NCBI GenBank assembly: GCA_033791445.1
Contig: JASJGS010000044.1
Location: 1-64,000 of the forward strand
Reading direction: 5' to 3'
Length of the DNA: 64,000 bases
DNA from: JANTGF01 sp033791445
GTDB taxonomy: Bacteria > Bacteroidota > Bacteroidia > Bacteroidales > VadinHA17
The translations under genes and the position numbers were made by a program. Shown here one piece after another: positions 9,865 to 19,652 of this stretch. A model generated the notes under the pieces. The model worked only from the letters and a program-made list of their open reading frames with translations, did not search any database and was not told the DNA's origin. Position 1 is the stretch's first letter. Each line of letters opens with the position of its first letter.

Positions 9865-11145
9865 ATGAATCAGAAGTTCAGTGATAATAGGTCAGGAAAC
9901 AGATGGATTATAATCTTTTGTCTTGTTTTTGCCGGAGAGATAATCTTCAGTTTGCCCTTTCATGTGGCAAGGTTTTTTCGACCTACCTTATTAGATGTTT
10001 TTGGCCTTTCCAATACTGAATTGGGTGATGTTCTAGCCGTCTATGGTATTGCCGCTATGATATCCTACTTTCCAGGTGGTCCACTTGCAGATCGGTTTTC
10101 TGCCCGTAAATTATTATCAATATCTCTCGCAGGTACAGCATTGGGAGGAGTTTATTTTGCTCAAATTCCTGGTATACTTGGACTTTCTTTTCTTTTTGGA
10201 TTTTGGGGTGTGACTACCATATTGTTTTTCTGGGCAGCACTGATTAAGGCTACACAGGCCTGGGGTGGAAAACTGGCACAGGGTAGGGCATTTGGTATTC
10301 TGGATGGGGGAAGGGGCCTTATTGCTGCTGGTGCTGCATCTATTGGTGTGATTCTTTTGGGCCGGTTTCTTCCTGACAGTTCGGAAAGTTTTACCATTGG
10401 CCAGAGAACGGAGGCACTGAAAGTTATTATCTATTTTTATACCTTCTTAACTTTTATTGCAGCTTTGCTGGTCTGGTTTTTTATTCCGGATTCTAAAGAA
10501 AATGCAAGCACAAATAAAAATATACTTGGTATCAAGAAGGTACTTGGAAATCGCCTTGTTTGGTTACAGGCACTTGTAGTGGTTTGTTCTTATTGTGGAT
10601 ACAAGGGAATCGATTATTATTCGCTGTATGCAACTGATGTTCTGAATCTGAATGAAGTAAGTGCTGCAAGATTCGTAGCCAATGCCAGTTATATCAGGGT
10701 TTTTGCAGCTATCTGTGCCGGATTATTAGTTGATCGCTTCTCAGCAACGAAGGTAATTCGTATTACATTCATGCTTCTCATAATGAGTTATGTCGCACTT
10801 GCATTGTTGTCGCCGACAAGCCATGCAATAAATATCATTTATGGAAATTTAATCCTGACTTTTGCTGCTGTTTATGCATTAAGAGGAGTATATTTTGCCT
10901 TATTGGATGAGACAAAAGTTGAAAGACTCATTACCGGTACAGCGGTGGGCTTTATTTCTCTTATTGGTTATACACCCGATGTGTTTTTTAATTCAATTGC
11001 CGGACGAATATTGGATGCATCTCCCGGACCTGTTGGTTTTCAGCACTTTTTTATGCTTCTTGCCGGATTCTCAGTTCTTGGGTTAATCGCAACTCTAATT
11101 ATGATCTACACGAATAAACTTAAGATAATTAATCCTGAGTTTTAG
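9865..11145 (+). CDS. MFS transporter
   Basis: Major facilitator superfamily permease of 426 residues with about 12 hydrophobic segments. The signature loop after TM2 is seen as GGPLADRFSARKL (about 72-84), and a shorter copy after TM8 (GLLVDRFSATKV). No recognisable substrate motif. It is the only rightward gene within the glycan-degrading segment, divergent from the sulfatase operon. Its TAG stop overlaps the TAA stop of the convergent GH123 gene (11142-11145). A sugar or sugar-derivative substrate released by the neighbouring enzymes is a reasonable guess. Confidence 0.85.
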   Translation: MNQKFSDNRSGNRWIIIFCLVFAGEIIFSLPFHVARFFRPTLLDVFGLSNTELGDVLAVYGIAAMISYFPGGPLADRFSARKLLSISLAGTALGGVYFAQIPGILGLSFLFGFWGVTTILFFWAALIKATQAWGGKLAQGRAFGILDGGRGLIAAGAASIGVILLGRFLPDSSESFTIGQRTEALKVIIYFYTFLTFIAALLVWFFIPDSKENASTNKNILGIKKVLGNRLVWLQALVVVCSYCGYKGIDYYSLYATDVLNLNEVSAARFVANASYIRVFAAICAGLLVDRFSATKVIRITFMLLIMSYVALALLSPTSHAINIIYGNLILTFAAVYALRGVYFALLDETKVERLITGTAVGFISLIGYTPDVFFNSIAGRILDASPGPVGFQHFFMLLAGFSVLGLIATLIMIYTNKLKIINPEF

Positions 11146-12914
11146 ATACCATTTTCTGAGAATTTATTTAGTAACTTTTTCCCCTCATTGACCCATTGAG
11201 CGGCTGTTTTTTCGTTTAAACTTTCAGTAGTTATCTTTCGTAGGAAAGTATCTATTTCTTCAAGTGCCTTAATGCTTTCAGGAGTGCGACTCTTAAAGCT
11301 TTCCTCCTGCAGTATCCTGATTTTCTCAAAATCCTGAATTCCCTCCACCAACCTTTCAAAACGGATGGAACTTCTCGGTCCCGGGTATACAAAATAGGTG
11401 TCTCCGGCTGGCCAGGTTCGGAAGCGAGTATCTAATAGAGGATCTTCGACCCAGGAGTTGTAGGCCCAGCGCAAAAAACCATCAAAACCCATGGCTGCTG
11501 CAAACCACGACTCATAGGTTGATTCTGCAGGAGGTGAGAAACTGAAATTATTGGGTTCTGGTATTCCACAGGCTACATAGTAGGTAGTAATTGCTCCGTT
11601 TTTCCTTCTTTCATCAGCTACTTCTTTTGAGCTTTCAAAAACATGACCCCAATTGTAGCTAAAGTCATGTATTTCCTGATTTATTTCTTTGTAATAATTC
11701 CCGGCCATCGTAATTTTAAATTCTGGAGTAGTTTCTTCCATAAATGAAAACAATGATTTCATTTCTTTTAATCCCCTTTCGTCCAGGGCAATAGTGGTTT
11801 TGTCCAACCAATTCATTTCCTCGAGGTGTGCCCTGAAGTCATATAAAAACGGTTTCCAGAAATCTTCAAACTCCTCAGATCCGGGAATTAATACACGGTT
11901 TACATATTTGCTTGAATCTTCATCGAAATAACGAACCTGGTTGCCCCATGGTACCATGGAATAGCAATTTATCTGTTTTGATATACCACAATCCATTGCA
12001 AATTGGACGTACTGATCAAAAATGGAATAATCGTAATCCCATTTTCCTGATGAATTGTATATCCAACCAATCATGGATTCAAATGGATCGTATGTTTGGC
12101 CTCCCCAGGGGGCTGGAATAATTGATGTTGTAATACACTTTTGACCAGCCTCAGCCAACATGCTTAGAAGAGGTTTTAAAAGATCCCAGTGTTGCTGTGA
12201 CCAGAGAGGAACTTTATGAAACCTGGCTACTGCAAATGGATTTTGCCAAAGATCAAGATGAAATGACCAGGCGGAAGGAGGAGGCAGGATCTTATCCTGC
12301 ACTCTTATTGAAATATCCAATGTTTTTTCGGCAACAGAATTATATTGCAGTTTAATACTCCCCTGATAAACTCCTGGAGTTTGGTCAGCAGGGATTTTAA
12401 ATGTTACCCACATGGGCCGTGTAGCTTGAGCCGGAAGATTCAAACTGTTAACCGGTTCAAGCATATCACCCACGAGGTGAGCCTGTATAGTATCGGAGTC
12501 TCTGTAGCCACAACCAGTAAGGAATTCATCTGTAAGTACATAACGAACCGCACGTATCTCAACGGATTCTGAGCTCAATATATTACCCTCCTTATCCTTC
12601 AGTTCACTGGCCTCCCAGTGTATATCCTTAACATCAGCGTTTGCCCACAATAGGAATTGAGAATGTATTTTTTCACCTCTCCAGCCAACTCCTTCCCAGC
12701 TATTTGTATAGTTGATATCTGGTGGTAAATCTCTATTATACCGTTCATCTACTGATCCAAAACTGATTTGTAACCCAGGTTCTACATTATTCCACAATGC
12801 AGTTTCTACAACTTCAGGATTATCAGGTTCAGCAAAACCTACATTCAGCTTTTCAGGATCCTTACATGCACTTAAAAGCAGAATAGAAAGGATAATAACT
12901 AAGAGGGTTTTCAT
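11142..12914 (-). CDS. GH123-type N-acetyl-beta-galactosaminidase (DUF4091)
   Basis: Predicted exo-acting beta-N-acetylgalactosaminidase. An N-terminal lipoprotein signal (LLLSAC, Cys17) is followed by a beta-sandwich domain to about residue 210, then a TIM-barrel with FHLDLWQNPFAVAR and PAPWGGQTYDPFESMI. The Asp-Glu pair expected for substrate-assisted catalysis in GH123 (Asp344-Glu345 in the Bacteroides enzyme, from family knowledge) is seen at Asp378-Glu379 in IALDERG. The C-terminal DUF4091-like part contains FLRWAYNSW and DTYFVYPGP. The length of 590 residues fits the family. It lies 12 nt after the GH29 fucosidase in the same direction, so the two are probably co-transcribed. Confidence 0.82.
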   Translation of the reverse strand: MKTLLVIILSILLLSACKDPEKLNVGFAEPDNPEVVETALWNNVEPGLQISFGSVDERYNRDLPPDINYTNSWEGVGWRGEKIHSQFLLWANADVKDIHWEASELKDKEGNILSSESVEIRAVRYVLTDEFLTGCGYRDSDTIQAHLVGDMLEPVNSLNLPAQATRPMWVTFKIPADQTPGVYQGSIKLQYNSVAEKTLDISIRVQDKILPPPSAWSFHLDLWQNPFAVARFHKVPLWSQQHWDLLKPLLSMLAEAGQKCITTSIIPAPWGGQTYDPFESMIGWIYNSSGKWDYDYSIFDQYVQFAMDCGISKQINCYSMVPWGNQVRYFDEDSSKYVNRVLIPGSEEFEDFWKPFLYDFRAHLEEMNWLDKTTIALDERGLKEMKSLFSFMEETTPEFKITMAGNYYKEINQEIHDFSYNWGHVFESSKEVADERRKNGAITTYYVACGIPEPNNFSFSPPAESTYESWFAAAMGFDGFLRWAYNSWVEDPLLDTRFRTWPAGDTYFVYPGPRSSIRFERLVEGIQDFEKIRILQEESFKSRTPESIKALEEIDTFLRKITTESLNEKTAAQWVNEGKKLLNKFSENGI

Positions 12915-12926
12915 TTTGAAAATGCT

Positions 12927-14372
12927 TTATTGTTTGATTTTTGTAACTCTAAAAGACCAGGCATATTGACATGGTGGTGTCTTCTGTATTCCGGAAGGAA
13001 TACTTATCGAAAATCCCTCCTCACTATTCTTCCATTTTAGTGGCTTGGCATAGCCAAGAAGATAGATTTTAGCTCCTTTCTCCAGTTCAAAGGATGCAAT
13101 GGATACTTTTTCAGGAAGCGAAAGTTCATCTTCCCCAGCCAAATAGATCATATTGATGCTTTTATCAGGATTTGCAGTAAAGCAAATATTTCCTTCCTTG
13201 TATGGGGCTATTGCTCTTGTTTTATAAATTGCTTCCCCATTTATTTTCATCCATTTACCAATATCCTTCATACGGCTAATTGCATCAGGAGGTAGGGTTC
13301 CTTCTGGGCTGGGGCCAACATTCAGTAAATAATTACCTCCTTTGGCGACTATATCTACCAGATTATGTACAATGGTCCGTGTCGATTTATATGTGTCATT
13401 TGGAACATATGACCATGAACCTCCCATAGTCATGCATGTTTCCCAGGGGTAATCAAGGGCTTTTTCCGGGATATGCTGTTCAGGCGTGGTATAATTCTCA
13501 TATTTCCCCTTAACCGTTCTATCCACGATTATTAAGTTGGGTTGATGGGAACGGGCCATAGTAGCAATCTTTGACATCTCAATATCCTGGTTATAAGGTG
13601 GTTTTATAGGTTTGTCAGAATCCAGTTCGGGTCTTGGGCGAACCCAGCCACCATCGAGCCAAAGTATATCTACTTTGCCATACCCGGTCATGAGTTCCTC
13701 AATTTGCCCATAGGTAAAATCTTTAAATTTCTGCCAGCGATCCGGGTATTTTACAGGATTATAATTCACATGCCTGTCAGGAGTTGCAAAATAAGGCCAC
13801 CAGTAATTTTCACTGTGCCAGTCAGGCTTCGAAAAATAAGCACCTGTTTTAAATCCTTCCTTTCTAAATGCATCGAAAATTTCTTTCGTGATATTCGCTT
13901 TTGGATTGCTATGGAAGGCACAACCAGGATCGGTAATACTATAGTCGGTTTGTTTCGTGTCAAACATGCTGAATCCATCGTGATGCTTTGTGGTAAATAC
14001 GACGTATTTCATTCCGGCTTCCTTTGCTATTTCTGCCCAGCTTTCAGGGTTAAATTCTACCGGATTAAAAGTTTCCTTGAGCTTTTCATAAGCTTGTACA
14101 TATTCCACATAATTGTCCATTTTCCTTTGGCACCAGGGGACATCTTCTGAGCATAATGACCAGGATTCTACTACTCCCCATTGTGAATATGGCCCCCAGT
14201 GCATCATAAACCCAAATTTTAAATCCTGCCATTCCTCAAGATTTTCTAAAACCAGGGGATCTGTTTCTTTTTCTTCACTACCAGGAGATTGAGCAAACGG
14301 AAATGATAGGCAAGTAAGAAGTAATACGGCTAACAAAAAGAGTCTTTTTTGTTTGATTGGTTTTGCTTTCAT
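12927..14372 (-). CDS. GH29 alpha-L-fucosidase
   Basis: Secreted exo-alpha-L-fucosidase. A Sec signal peptide occupies residues 1-27 (cleavage near FAQ-SP). The GH29 barrel begins with LKFGFMMHWGPYSQWG, and VVFTTKHHDGFSMFDTKQTDYS contains the conserved His pair. The catalytic nucleophile is Asp240 in ILWLDGGWV. A C-terminal beta-sandwich completes the 481 residues. The product, L-fucose, matches the fucose isomerase and fuculokinase encoded at 41.4-44.7 kb. It heads the GH29-GH123 pair. A candidate TATTTTTG promoter box lies about 140 nt upstream. Confidence 0.95.
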   Translation of the reverse strand: MKAKPIKQKRLFLLAVLLLTCLSFPFAQSPGSEEKETDPLVLENLEEWQDLKFGFMMHWGPYSQWGVVESWSLCSEDVPWCQRKMDNYVEYVQAYEKLKETFNPVEFNPESWAEIAKEAGMKYVVFTTKHHDGFSMFDTKQTDYSITDPGCAFHSNPKANITKEIFDAFRKEGFKTGAYFSKPDWHSENYWWPYFATPDRHVNYNPVKYPDRWQKFKDFTYGQIEELMTGYGKVDILWLDGGWVRPRPELDSDKPIKPPYNQDIEMSKIATMARSHQPNLIIVDRTVKGKYENYTTPEQHIPEKALDYPWETCMTMGGSWSYVPNDTYKSTRTIVHNLVDIVAKGGNYLLNVGPSPEGTLPPDAISRMKDIGKWMKINGEAIYKTRAIAPYKEGNICFTANPDKSINMIYLAGEDELSLPEKVSIASFELEKGAKIYLLGYAKPLKWKNSEEGFSISIPSGIQKTPPCQYAWSFRVTKIKQ

Positions 14373-14801
14373 TTTAATCGAATTATTGGGTTATTTCTCT
14401 TCAAGCCATTTTGACTGGAATCGCGGAAAAGGAATTTTTTTTACAACGATTTTAGGAAAATCAAAAAAAATAATGAAACTGAAATTTTCGTCTAACTGAT
14501 GGTAAATCATTCAAAAATACTATCAAAGATTTAGGGTGAGGCAATATTCAAATAAAGAAGCCCTATTTAAAATCATTAAAAATAAATATAGAGCATTTTC
14601 AAGGTATAACTTTTACAACAAAATCCCGTAACATACTTCCAGAAGAGAGTATTATTAAGTGCCTCAATTTAAATATTTCTTAGTAGGTCTTTATTGTGTT
14701 GATTGTCAGGTTTTTGTGTTTTTATTTCTCACAGCCAGATTAAAATTCAAACAAAGATCAGGTATTCAATTTTATAAATGATTATTAAAACTCAAGGGTA
14801 A
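14373..14801. other. AT-rich divergent intergenic region
   Basis: A 429-nt stretch between the leftward fucosidase and the rightward receiver protein. I see no ORF with coding character on either strand, no RNA gene and no strong hairpin. The only candidate signal is a TAnnTTTG-like box on the minus strand, listed separately. Confidence 0.6.
14512..14519 (-). promoter_or_regulatory. Candidate Bacteroidota -7 box for the GH29-GH123 genes
   Basis: Reads TATTTTTG on the minus strand, matching the Bacteroidota -7 consensus TAnnTTTG. A TTG lies 22 nt further upstream, slightly beyond the usual 19-21 nt. It would give a leader of about 130 nt before the fucosidase. AT-rich DNA yields such boxes by chance, so this is weak. 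Confidence 0.3.
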
Positions 14802-15686
14802 ATGCAGAAAAAGGCAATAATTCCATATGTTGGTCTTGCAATTATTATACTTTGGTTCGTTCAAGCCTTTTTCGATAGTATTTTTTCAACTGGCACAAGT
14901 TTTATTGAATCACTCTTAACTGATATTCCCCCTTCAGAGCTGGCATTTCGACTGTTCCTGATAGCATTTGTAATTGGAGTAAGTGTTTTTTTCTATCTCC
15001 GATTTCTGCGGTCAACCCAGAATATTGAAAGCATTGATATTGAAATTCCGGAGGGTATTAAGAAACTGGCAGAACGTGACCCACAGTTTCTTTTGAACTT
15101 CCTGCACAAAATCAGGACCCAGCTCAATAATGTGTTGGGCTTTGCTGATCTGATCAGAGATGAGGAGATTAGTAAATCTGATTCAGATCGGTATTTTGGT
15201 TATATAGAAACCAGCAAACAATCTACACATTCTGCCATTGACGAGTTGATTGGAACCCTGAAAGTAGGCGATGCGAAAACATTGAAGACCAATGAGGACT
15301 ACCTGGAAATAATTAACTGGCAGGATAAAAAAATCTTAATTGCTGAAGATGTTGAAATGAACTTTATTCTGTTGAAAGCCGTTCTTGATAAAACAGGAGC
15401 TGAAGTTTTGTGGGCAAAAGATGGAAATGAAGTGTTAAAGATTTTTAGAAAGAACCGTGATGTGAACCTCATTTTGATGGACATATTGATGCCTGAGATG
15501 GATGGATTTGAAGCGACTAAATCCATTCGTAAATTTGATACAGAAGTGCCCATTATCGCCCAGACGGCCTATAATTTTGACTGGACAGCCATACAAAAAG
15601 AAGGACTTGGCTTCGACGATTTTATCTCCAAGCCTATCGGTCATTATGATTTGATTTTAAAAACTTATCGCTATCTCGATAGGTAG
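14802..15686 (+). CDS. Membrane DHp-receiver protein lacking a kinase domain
   Basis: A 294-residue signalling protein. Two transmembrane helices (about 6-24 and 49-68) enclose a short extracytoplasmic loop. Residues 98-118 (FLHKIRTQLNNVLGFADLI) align with the HisKA phosphoacceptor helix, with His102 at the phospho-His position. There is no HATPase_c domain: after a linker the protein goes directly into a receiver domain (KKILIAEDVEMN from 177), with phosphoacceptor Asp227 in LILMDILMPEMDG, acidic pocket Glu182/Asp183 and a conserved Lys in ISKPIG. It therefore cannot autophosphorylate by itself and would need a partner kinase or act as a phosphorelay. It is monocistronic, with no cognate regulator next to it. 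Confidence 0.8.
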   Translation: MQKKAIIPYVGLAIIILWFVQAFFDSIFSTGTSFIESLLTDIPPSELAFRLFLIAFVIGVSVFFYLRFLRSTQNIESIDIEIPEGIKKLAERDPQFLLNFLHKIRTQLNNVLGFADLIRDEEISKSDSDRYFGYIETSKQSTHSAIDELIGTLKVGDAKTLKTNEDYLEIINWQDKKILIAEDVEMNFILLKAVLDKTGAEVLWAKDGNEVLKIFRKNRDVNLILMDILMPEMDGFEATKSIRKFDTEVPIIAQTAYNFDWTAIQKEGLGFDDFISKPIGHYDLILKTYRYLDR

Positions 15687-15740
15687 AATCCTTATCCCAT
15701 CAAATTCTCTCTTGTAGTAATTTCAACTGGATTTAAAATT

Positions 15741-18700
15741 TCATTTTTTAACCTGAGCAGGATGTTTAACTATTCCTGTGTAGAAAGGAATACAGTCTGA
15801 TTCTTTGTGACTTTTGACCAAATTAGTGATGGGAGCCAGCAACTTTGAAATTACATGTACATCGTCAAGCTTTGGATCTTTTATAGAACCTTTTATGTTT
15901 TGGCTAAGAATACTGCAGCCTTTTTGATTTAACAGAGCAAGAGTGATATCAAGACTATCAAGCCCCAGGTTGATCCACCCTGATGCCGCAATTCGATTTT
16001 CGGGAGTCGTAAAAGCTATATCTTGCATTCTAAGGTTGCCCTTTTGTATATTCCAATCGGTGTATAATTCTAGAATATTCGATGATTCTTCAGGATTTGA
16101 AACCAAAAGACTGGTAAAGTCAAATCCTTTTGTAACAGCAAGTCCAACAGGGCCAGCAAAAATAACAGCCCCTATGTCTACAAGTGTGAAATGTTGGGTC
16201 CGTTCAAATTTTTTTGTAATTTCATCGATATCAATTCCCTCCAAATTTAGGTTTGAACCTTTTAATTGAGCTTCTCCATTTAAAGTTGGCGCAATACTTA
16301 ACCAATCACTCCCTTTAAAATCAAGAGACAAGTCAAAATCCACTAATCCCTTTAGAGCTTGTTTTTCCTTGAAACTTTCAAGAAACTTCTCCACCTGAAA
16401 CTGCTTTACAGTGTATTTTATGGAGTAGGACGGAGGTTCGTTGAAAGGACTCAGAACCAACTTACCTGTACCTTCCTTGCCAAACAAGCTAACTTTTTCA
16501 GGAGTAATGGTATACGTACCATCTATTGCTTCAATTCCAAAATATACACTGTCAGCCTTAAAATGAGATGTTTTTATTTTTCTGGCGGATAAATCAAATG
16601 AAGCAGTAAGCTTGGAAAGTGGGTTCGCATTGTGCTTATAATCTATATCACGGCCATAAAATTGAATTGAATCAATAATAATTGTATCTGAACTACTTGA
16701 ATAGGATAATTTACTGGTTTTGAATTCAAGTCTATTTAAGATGGATTTAGTCTTTTTTATAAAGAACAACTTGCATGCCATTCCTCCGGTAAGCATAGCA
16801 TTAAGTGCCTTTGGAATAGTATCTGTTTTATAATAGTAAAACAATTTACCCGGATTTAATTCTTGAGCATGAAGTTGTATCTCCAGTTTTAAAGCTTTGT
16901 CAGGTGGGGAAAATATATCCAAAGATGTATTCAAATAACTACCGGCAACCTGGATAGCAAAGTCATTAAAATCAAGGTGTAAAAGGCTATCTATTTCTCC
17001 CAAAATAAAAATTCCCTGGTTTATTTTAATGGGAGGAAAAAGGTTTTCAATATCAGCATTCAAATGTTTAATGTTGAATTTAATCTCTGGGACTTTTTTA
17101 AAATTCTTAAGCTTATAAAGTGTGGTAGATATATCCACATCCATATTTATTTCATTTATTTTATGAGGAAAGCTTTCACCAATTTTTGGATCAAAGGATA
17201 GAAATTCTGGCAAGTCAAAGCTTGATGAGCTTATAATAAGATCTGCAGAAATGTTTTTCCCCTCATCTTTTATAAATTGGGAAATATTAAATACGGACCC
17301 ATCAATTTGAAGATCAGTATTACCTGTTTTAATTTGTAAATTAAAAAGGTCCAGCGTATACAGGTTTCCTCTCAGGTTCCCATTTAAGAGGCTTACGTGA
17401 TAATCAGTAATATTAAATGAAATACTATCCAATAAAACTGAAATGTTATTCCTACTGTCTCGTATCCAACCCGAATCAGCTATAAAATGGCCGGTAAACT
17501 GATCTTTGATTTGAACAGTTCCAGACAAATCCGAAAGCTGATTGATTTTGAATATAGCATCAAAACCTTTTAAGTCTGTTTTTAGGTCTATAGTATAATC
17601 CAAATGTGGAGAATTGAAATCTTCGAGGTAGAATAACCCATTAATATGTCCCTTGGGAAGTTGTGCTGAAATGGTATCGATTTTGAGATAGGCTTGGGAT
17701 AAATCAGCCTTCTTCCCAGAATTAAAATGCCCGTTAATACTCAGGTTCTGAATGGTTTTATTTGATTCCGGGATTTTTACATTTAGATTATTTACGCCAA
17801 ATTTACAATTGACTTCAGGAATCTCAGGATACAAAAAGCCAATGATACTGGCAGTAAAATATACGTCTCCACTTTTGATGTTCTTGATTCCTGGCTTGGT
17901 TAAAAATAATTTCAGGAAGCTTATATCCTCATCAGACCCATCTAGTTCAAGATCTAATTTTATTTTTTCATTTAATTGTGCAATACCCTTTAAGTTCATT
18001 TTTGCTTCTTGAACAATCATTTCACTCGGATCTATAGAAAGGGTTTTTCTCTCCCTGTCATAATGAATGGAGGACTTTAAACCCAGACTTATATTTTGAA
18101 TATTTTTTTGATCAGATAGCTGCAAATCTGAAATATCCATTTGCAAACGGCAGGTAGTTTTGATAATTTCAGGCATGTATTCAAAGGATGCTTTTAGCAC
18201 GTCAATTTTGGCAACTGCACTTTTTCTAGAGAGCTTGCTATGGTAATTCAATGCAACATTTTTGAAATAAACCTGATTGATTGAAAGATCCATTTCAGAC
18301 TTGGAGAATTTATTCGAATTATTGGATTCAGAAGCTTTTGGCTGTTTATGAATAATATGATCGGTTTCTGAAGGAGAAAATGCTTTAATGAAATTGTAGC
18401 TACTATCAACATCATTGATTAAATTAAACTCTCCACCTTCAATTGTAATCCTTGAAACATCAATGTGACCCTTGAGAAGTTCAAGAATGTTAATCCCTGC
18501 ATGCAATGCCTCAATATTTGCAATAGGCTTTTCAAGGGAATCAATAAATGCCTTTTTTTCTAGTATTTTAATATTGGTAAGAGTGACTGAAACGCTTGGT
18601 AATTGTACGAATGGGGATAGGTGAATATCATTGAAAGTGATTACACTATTTGTTCGTTTACTTGTTTCTGCTATAATTTTCCTGCCAATATTATCTTTAT

Positions 18701-18812
18701 TTATATAAAATAATACAAGAATGAATAATAGTAATCCTATTAAAACCAAGAATGTGGTTAAAGCAGCTTTAATAAGCCTTGAAAAAGATGGTTTTCTTTT
18801 CTTGTAGGACAT
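15741..18812 (-). CDS. AsmA-like inner-membrane protein
   Basis: A 1023-residue protein with one N-terminal transmembrane helix (about 14-38) after a Lys/Arg-rich cytoplasmic tail. The remainder is a long, beta-rich periplasmic region typical of the AsmA/YhdP/TamB-like repeating beta-groove family, which is linked to phospholipid transport and outer-membrane homeostasis. The start of the periplasmic part (TFNDIHLSPFVQLPSVSVTLTNI) and the C-terminal region near 840-1000 (LNGEAQLKGSNLNLEGIDI, AASGWINLGLDSLDITLAL) fit the AsmA pattern. It is convergent with the receiver gene (54-nt gap) and follows the ACT-type gene by 87 nt. No enzymatic motif is visible. Confidence 0.75.
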   Translation of the reverse strand: MSYKKRKPSFSRLIKAALTTFLVLIGLLLFILVLFYINKDNIGRKIIAETSKRTNSVITFNDIHLSPFVQLPSVSVTLTNIKILEKKAFIDSLEKPIANIEALHAGINILELLKGHIDVSRITIEGGEFNLINDVDSSYNFIKAFSPSETDHIIHKQPKASESNNSNKFSKSEMDLSINQVYFKNVALNYHSKLSRKSAVAKIDVLKASFEYMPEIIKTTCRLQMDISDLQLSDQKNIQNISLGLKSSIHYDRERKTLSIDPSEMIVQEAKMNLKGIAQLNEKIKLDLELDGSDEDISFLKLFLTKPGIKNIKSGDVYFTASIIGFLYPEIPEVNCKFGVNNLNVKIPESNKTIQNLSINGHFNSGKKADLSQAYLKIDTISAQLPKGHINGLFYLEDFNSPHLDYTIDLKTDLKGFDAIFKINQLSDLSGTVQIKDQFTGHFIADSGWIRDSRNNISVLLDSISFNITDYHVSLLNGNLRGNLYTLDLFNLQIKTGNTDLQIDGSVFNISQFIKDEGKNISADLIISSSSFDLPEFLSFDPKIGESFPHKINEINMDVDISTTLYKLKNFKKVPEIKFNIKHLNADIENLFPPIKINQGIFILGEIDSLLHLDFNDFAIQVAGSYLNTSLDIFSPPDKALKLEIQLHAQELNPGKLFYYYKTDTIPKALNAMLTGGMACKLFFIKKTKSILNRLEFKTSKLSYSSSSDTIIIDSIQFYGRDIDYKHNANPLSKLTASFDLSARKIKTSHFKADSVYFGIEAIDGTYTITPEKVSLFGKEGTGKLVLSPFNEPPSYSIKYTVKQFQVEKFLESFKEKQALKGLVDFDLSLDFKGSDWLSIAPTLNGEAQLKGSNLNLEGIDIDEITKKFERTQHFTLVDIGAVIFAGPVGLAVTKGFDFTSLLVSNPEESSNILELYTDWNIQKGNLRMQDIAFTTPENRIAASGWINLGLDSLDITLALLNQKGCSILSQNIKGSIKDPKLDDVHVISKLLAPITNLVKSHKESDCIPFYTGIVKHPAQVKK

Positions 18813-18899
18813 ACTAATTTATAATGCCGAATATTTCTCCCCCTTATTCATGGTAAGCAAGTTTAAAGATACCAAAATCCGAAAATCTTTTCGCAAAGT

Positions 18900-19568
18900 T
18901 TACGGTTTCCCACCTTTTTTTAGGTTCAATAATATGGAGAATGCCTTCTGAACATCCGCATCGCTCACCACAATGGTAAATTCATTGGTCGTAGATATAA
19001 CTTCTAGGATATTTACTCCATCCCACGCCAGATTTTTTAAAATAAAATAATAGAATCCTGATATTTCGGTATTTTCATCAGGAAGTCGCATGGTTATGGT
19101 GGAAAGATCTGTCTTTTTGCTTACCAATTGCTCTGTTTTAAAAAGTTCGTCCATTAAAGTTTCCTGGGATGAACTAATCACAATAGTGGTTTCATTGATA
19201 CCCTGAGAAAAGGTATAGAAAATTCCCATCTGGTCTTCCAGTTGCTTCAACAGGATGGATTGCTTTTTTCGCAGGCCATCTGTATTTAGATAGGTGTAAT
19301 CCATTAGATCAGATCGAACTGTAAAATCACCGAGGTTGGTGATAAAATCTTTCAGTCCTATATTTATTTTGTGATAATAATTCGGAGCCAGGCGATTAAT
19401 AGCCATGATTATAGCTCCCTCATTTACCTCTTTTTTTAGTTTTCTTTCTACCTGAGGCCTGATCTTACGAGCCAGAGAGGATACATTAATGAGCTTGTCT
19501 GCCATGGCCTCTTCAAGAAATGGTGAATGAGCAATTATTTCCTTTACCGCTTCTGAAATAGTTATCAT
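18900..19568 (-). CDS. ACT-domain-like regulatory protein
   Basis: A 222-residue cytosolic protein. The first about 70 residues are helical with a winged-helix-like look (VSSLARKIRPQVERKLKKEVNEGAIIMAINRL). The C-terminal two thirds resemble two ACT modules, the second being FYYFILKNLAWDGVNILEVISTTNEFTIVVSDADVQKAF, close to the ACT region of aspartate kinases. It has no kinase domain. It is divergent from the CYTH gene and about 0.9 kb from lysC, and the region before it carries the same palindrome as the lysC leader. I infer a role in amino-acid-responsive control, possibly of the lysine branch. The ligand is unknown. Confidence 0.6.
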   Translation of the reverse strand: MITISEAVKEIIAHSPFLEEAMADKLINVSSLARKIRPQVERKLKKEVNEGAIIMAINRLAPNYYHKINIGLKDFITNLGDFTVRSDLMDYTYLNTDGLRKKQSILLKQLEDQMGIFYTFSQGINETTIVISSSQETLMDELFKTEQLVSKKTDLSTITMRLPDENTEISGFYYFILKNLAWDGVNILEVISTTNEFTIVVSDADVQKAFSILLNLKKGGKP

Positions 19569-19578
19569 AGTTAAATAT

Positions 19579-19593
19579 TTAACACAATGTTAA
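19579..19593. promoter_or_regulatory. Palindrome TTAACA-N3-TGTTAA (copy 1)
   Basis: Perfect inverted repeat of 6 bp arms with a 3-nt spacer (CAA), extended to 7-bp arms by a flanking T/A pair. It lies 11 nt from the start of the ACT-type gene and 13 nt before the putative CYTH -7 box. The same palindrome with N3 spacing occurs at 20413-20427 before lysC, which suggests a shared operator. Confidence 0.45.
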
Positions 19594-19605
19594 AATAAAT
19601 ATAGG

Positions 19606-19613
19606 TAAATTTG
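19606..19613 (+). promoter_or_regulatory. Candidate -7 box TAAATTTG for the CYTH gene
   Basis: Matches TAnnTTTG and would place the transcription start about 30 nt before the CYTH ATG. No clear TTG element is seen at the expected upstream distance. Confidence 0.35.
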
Positions 19614-19652
19614 AAATATTATTAACACTGTTTCTTAGATTGATTTATAAAT

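Noticed and set aside
14802..15686. Complete hybrid histidine kinase
   Set aside because: The linker between the His helix and the receiver is too short for an ATPase domain and has no N, G1 or G2 motif.
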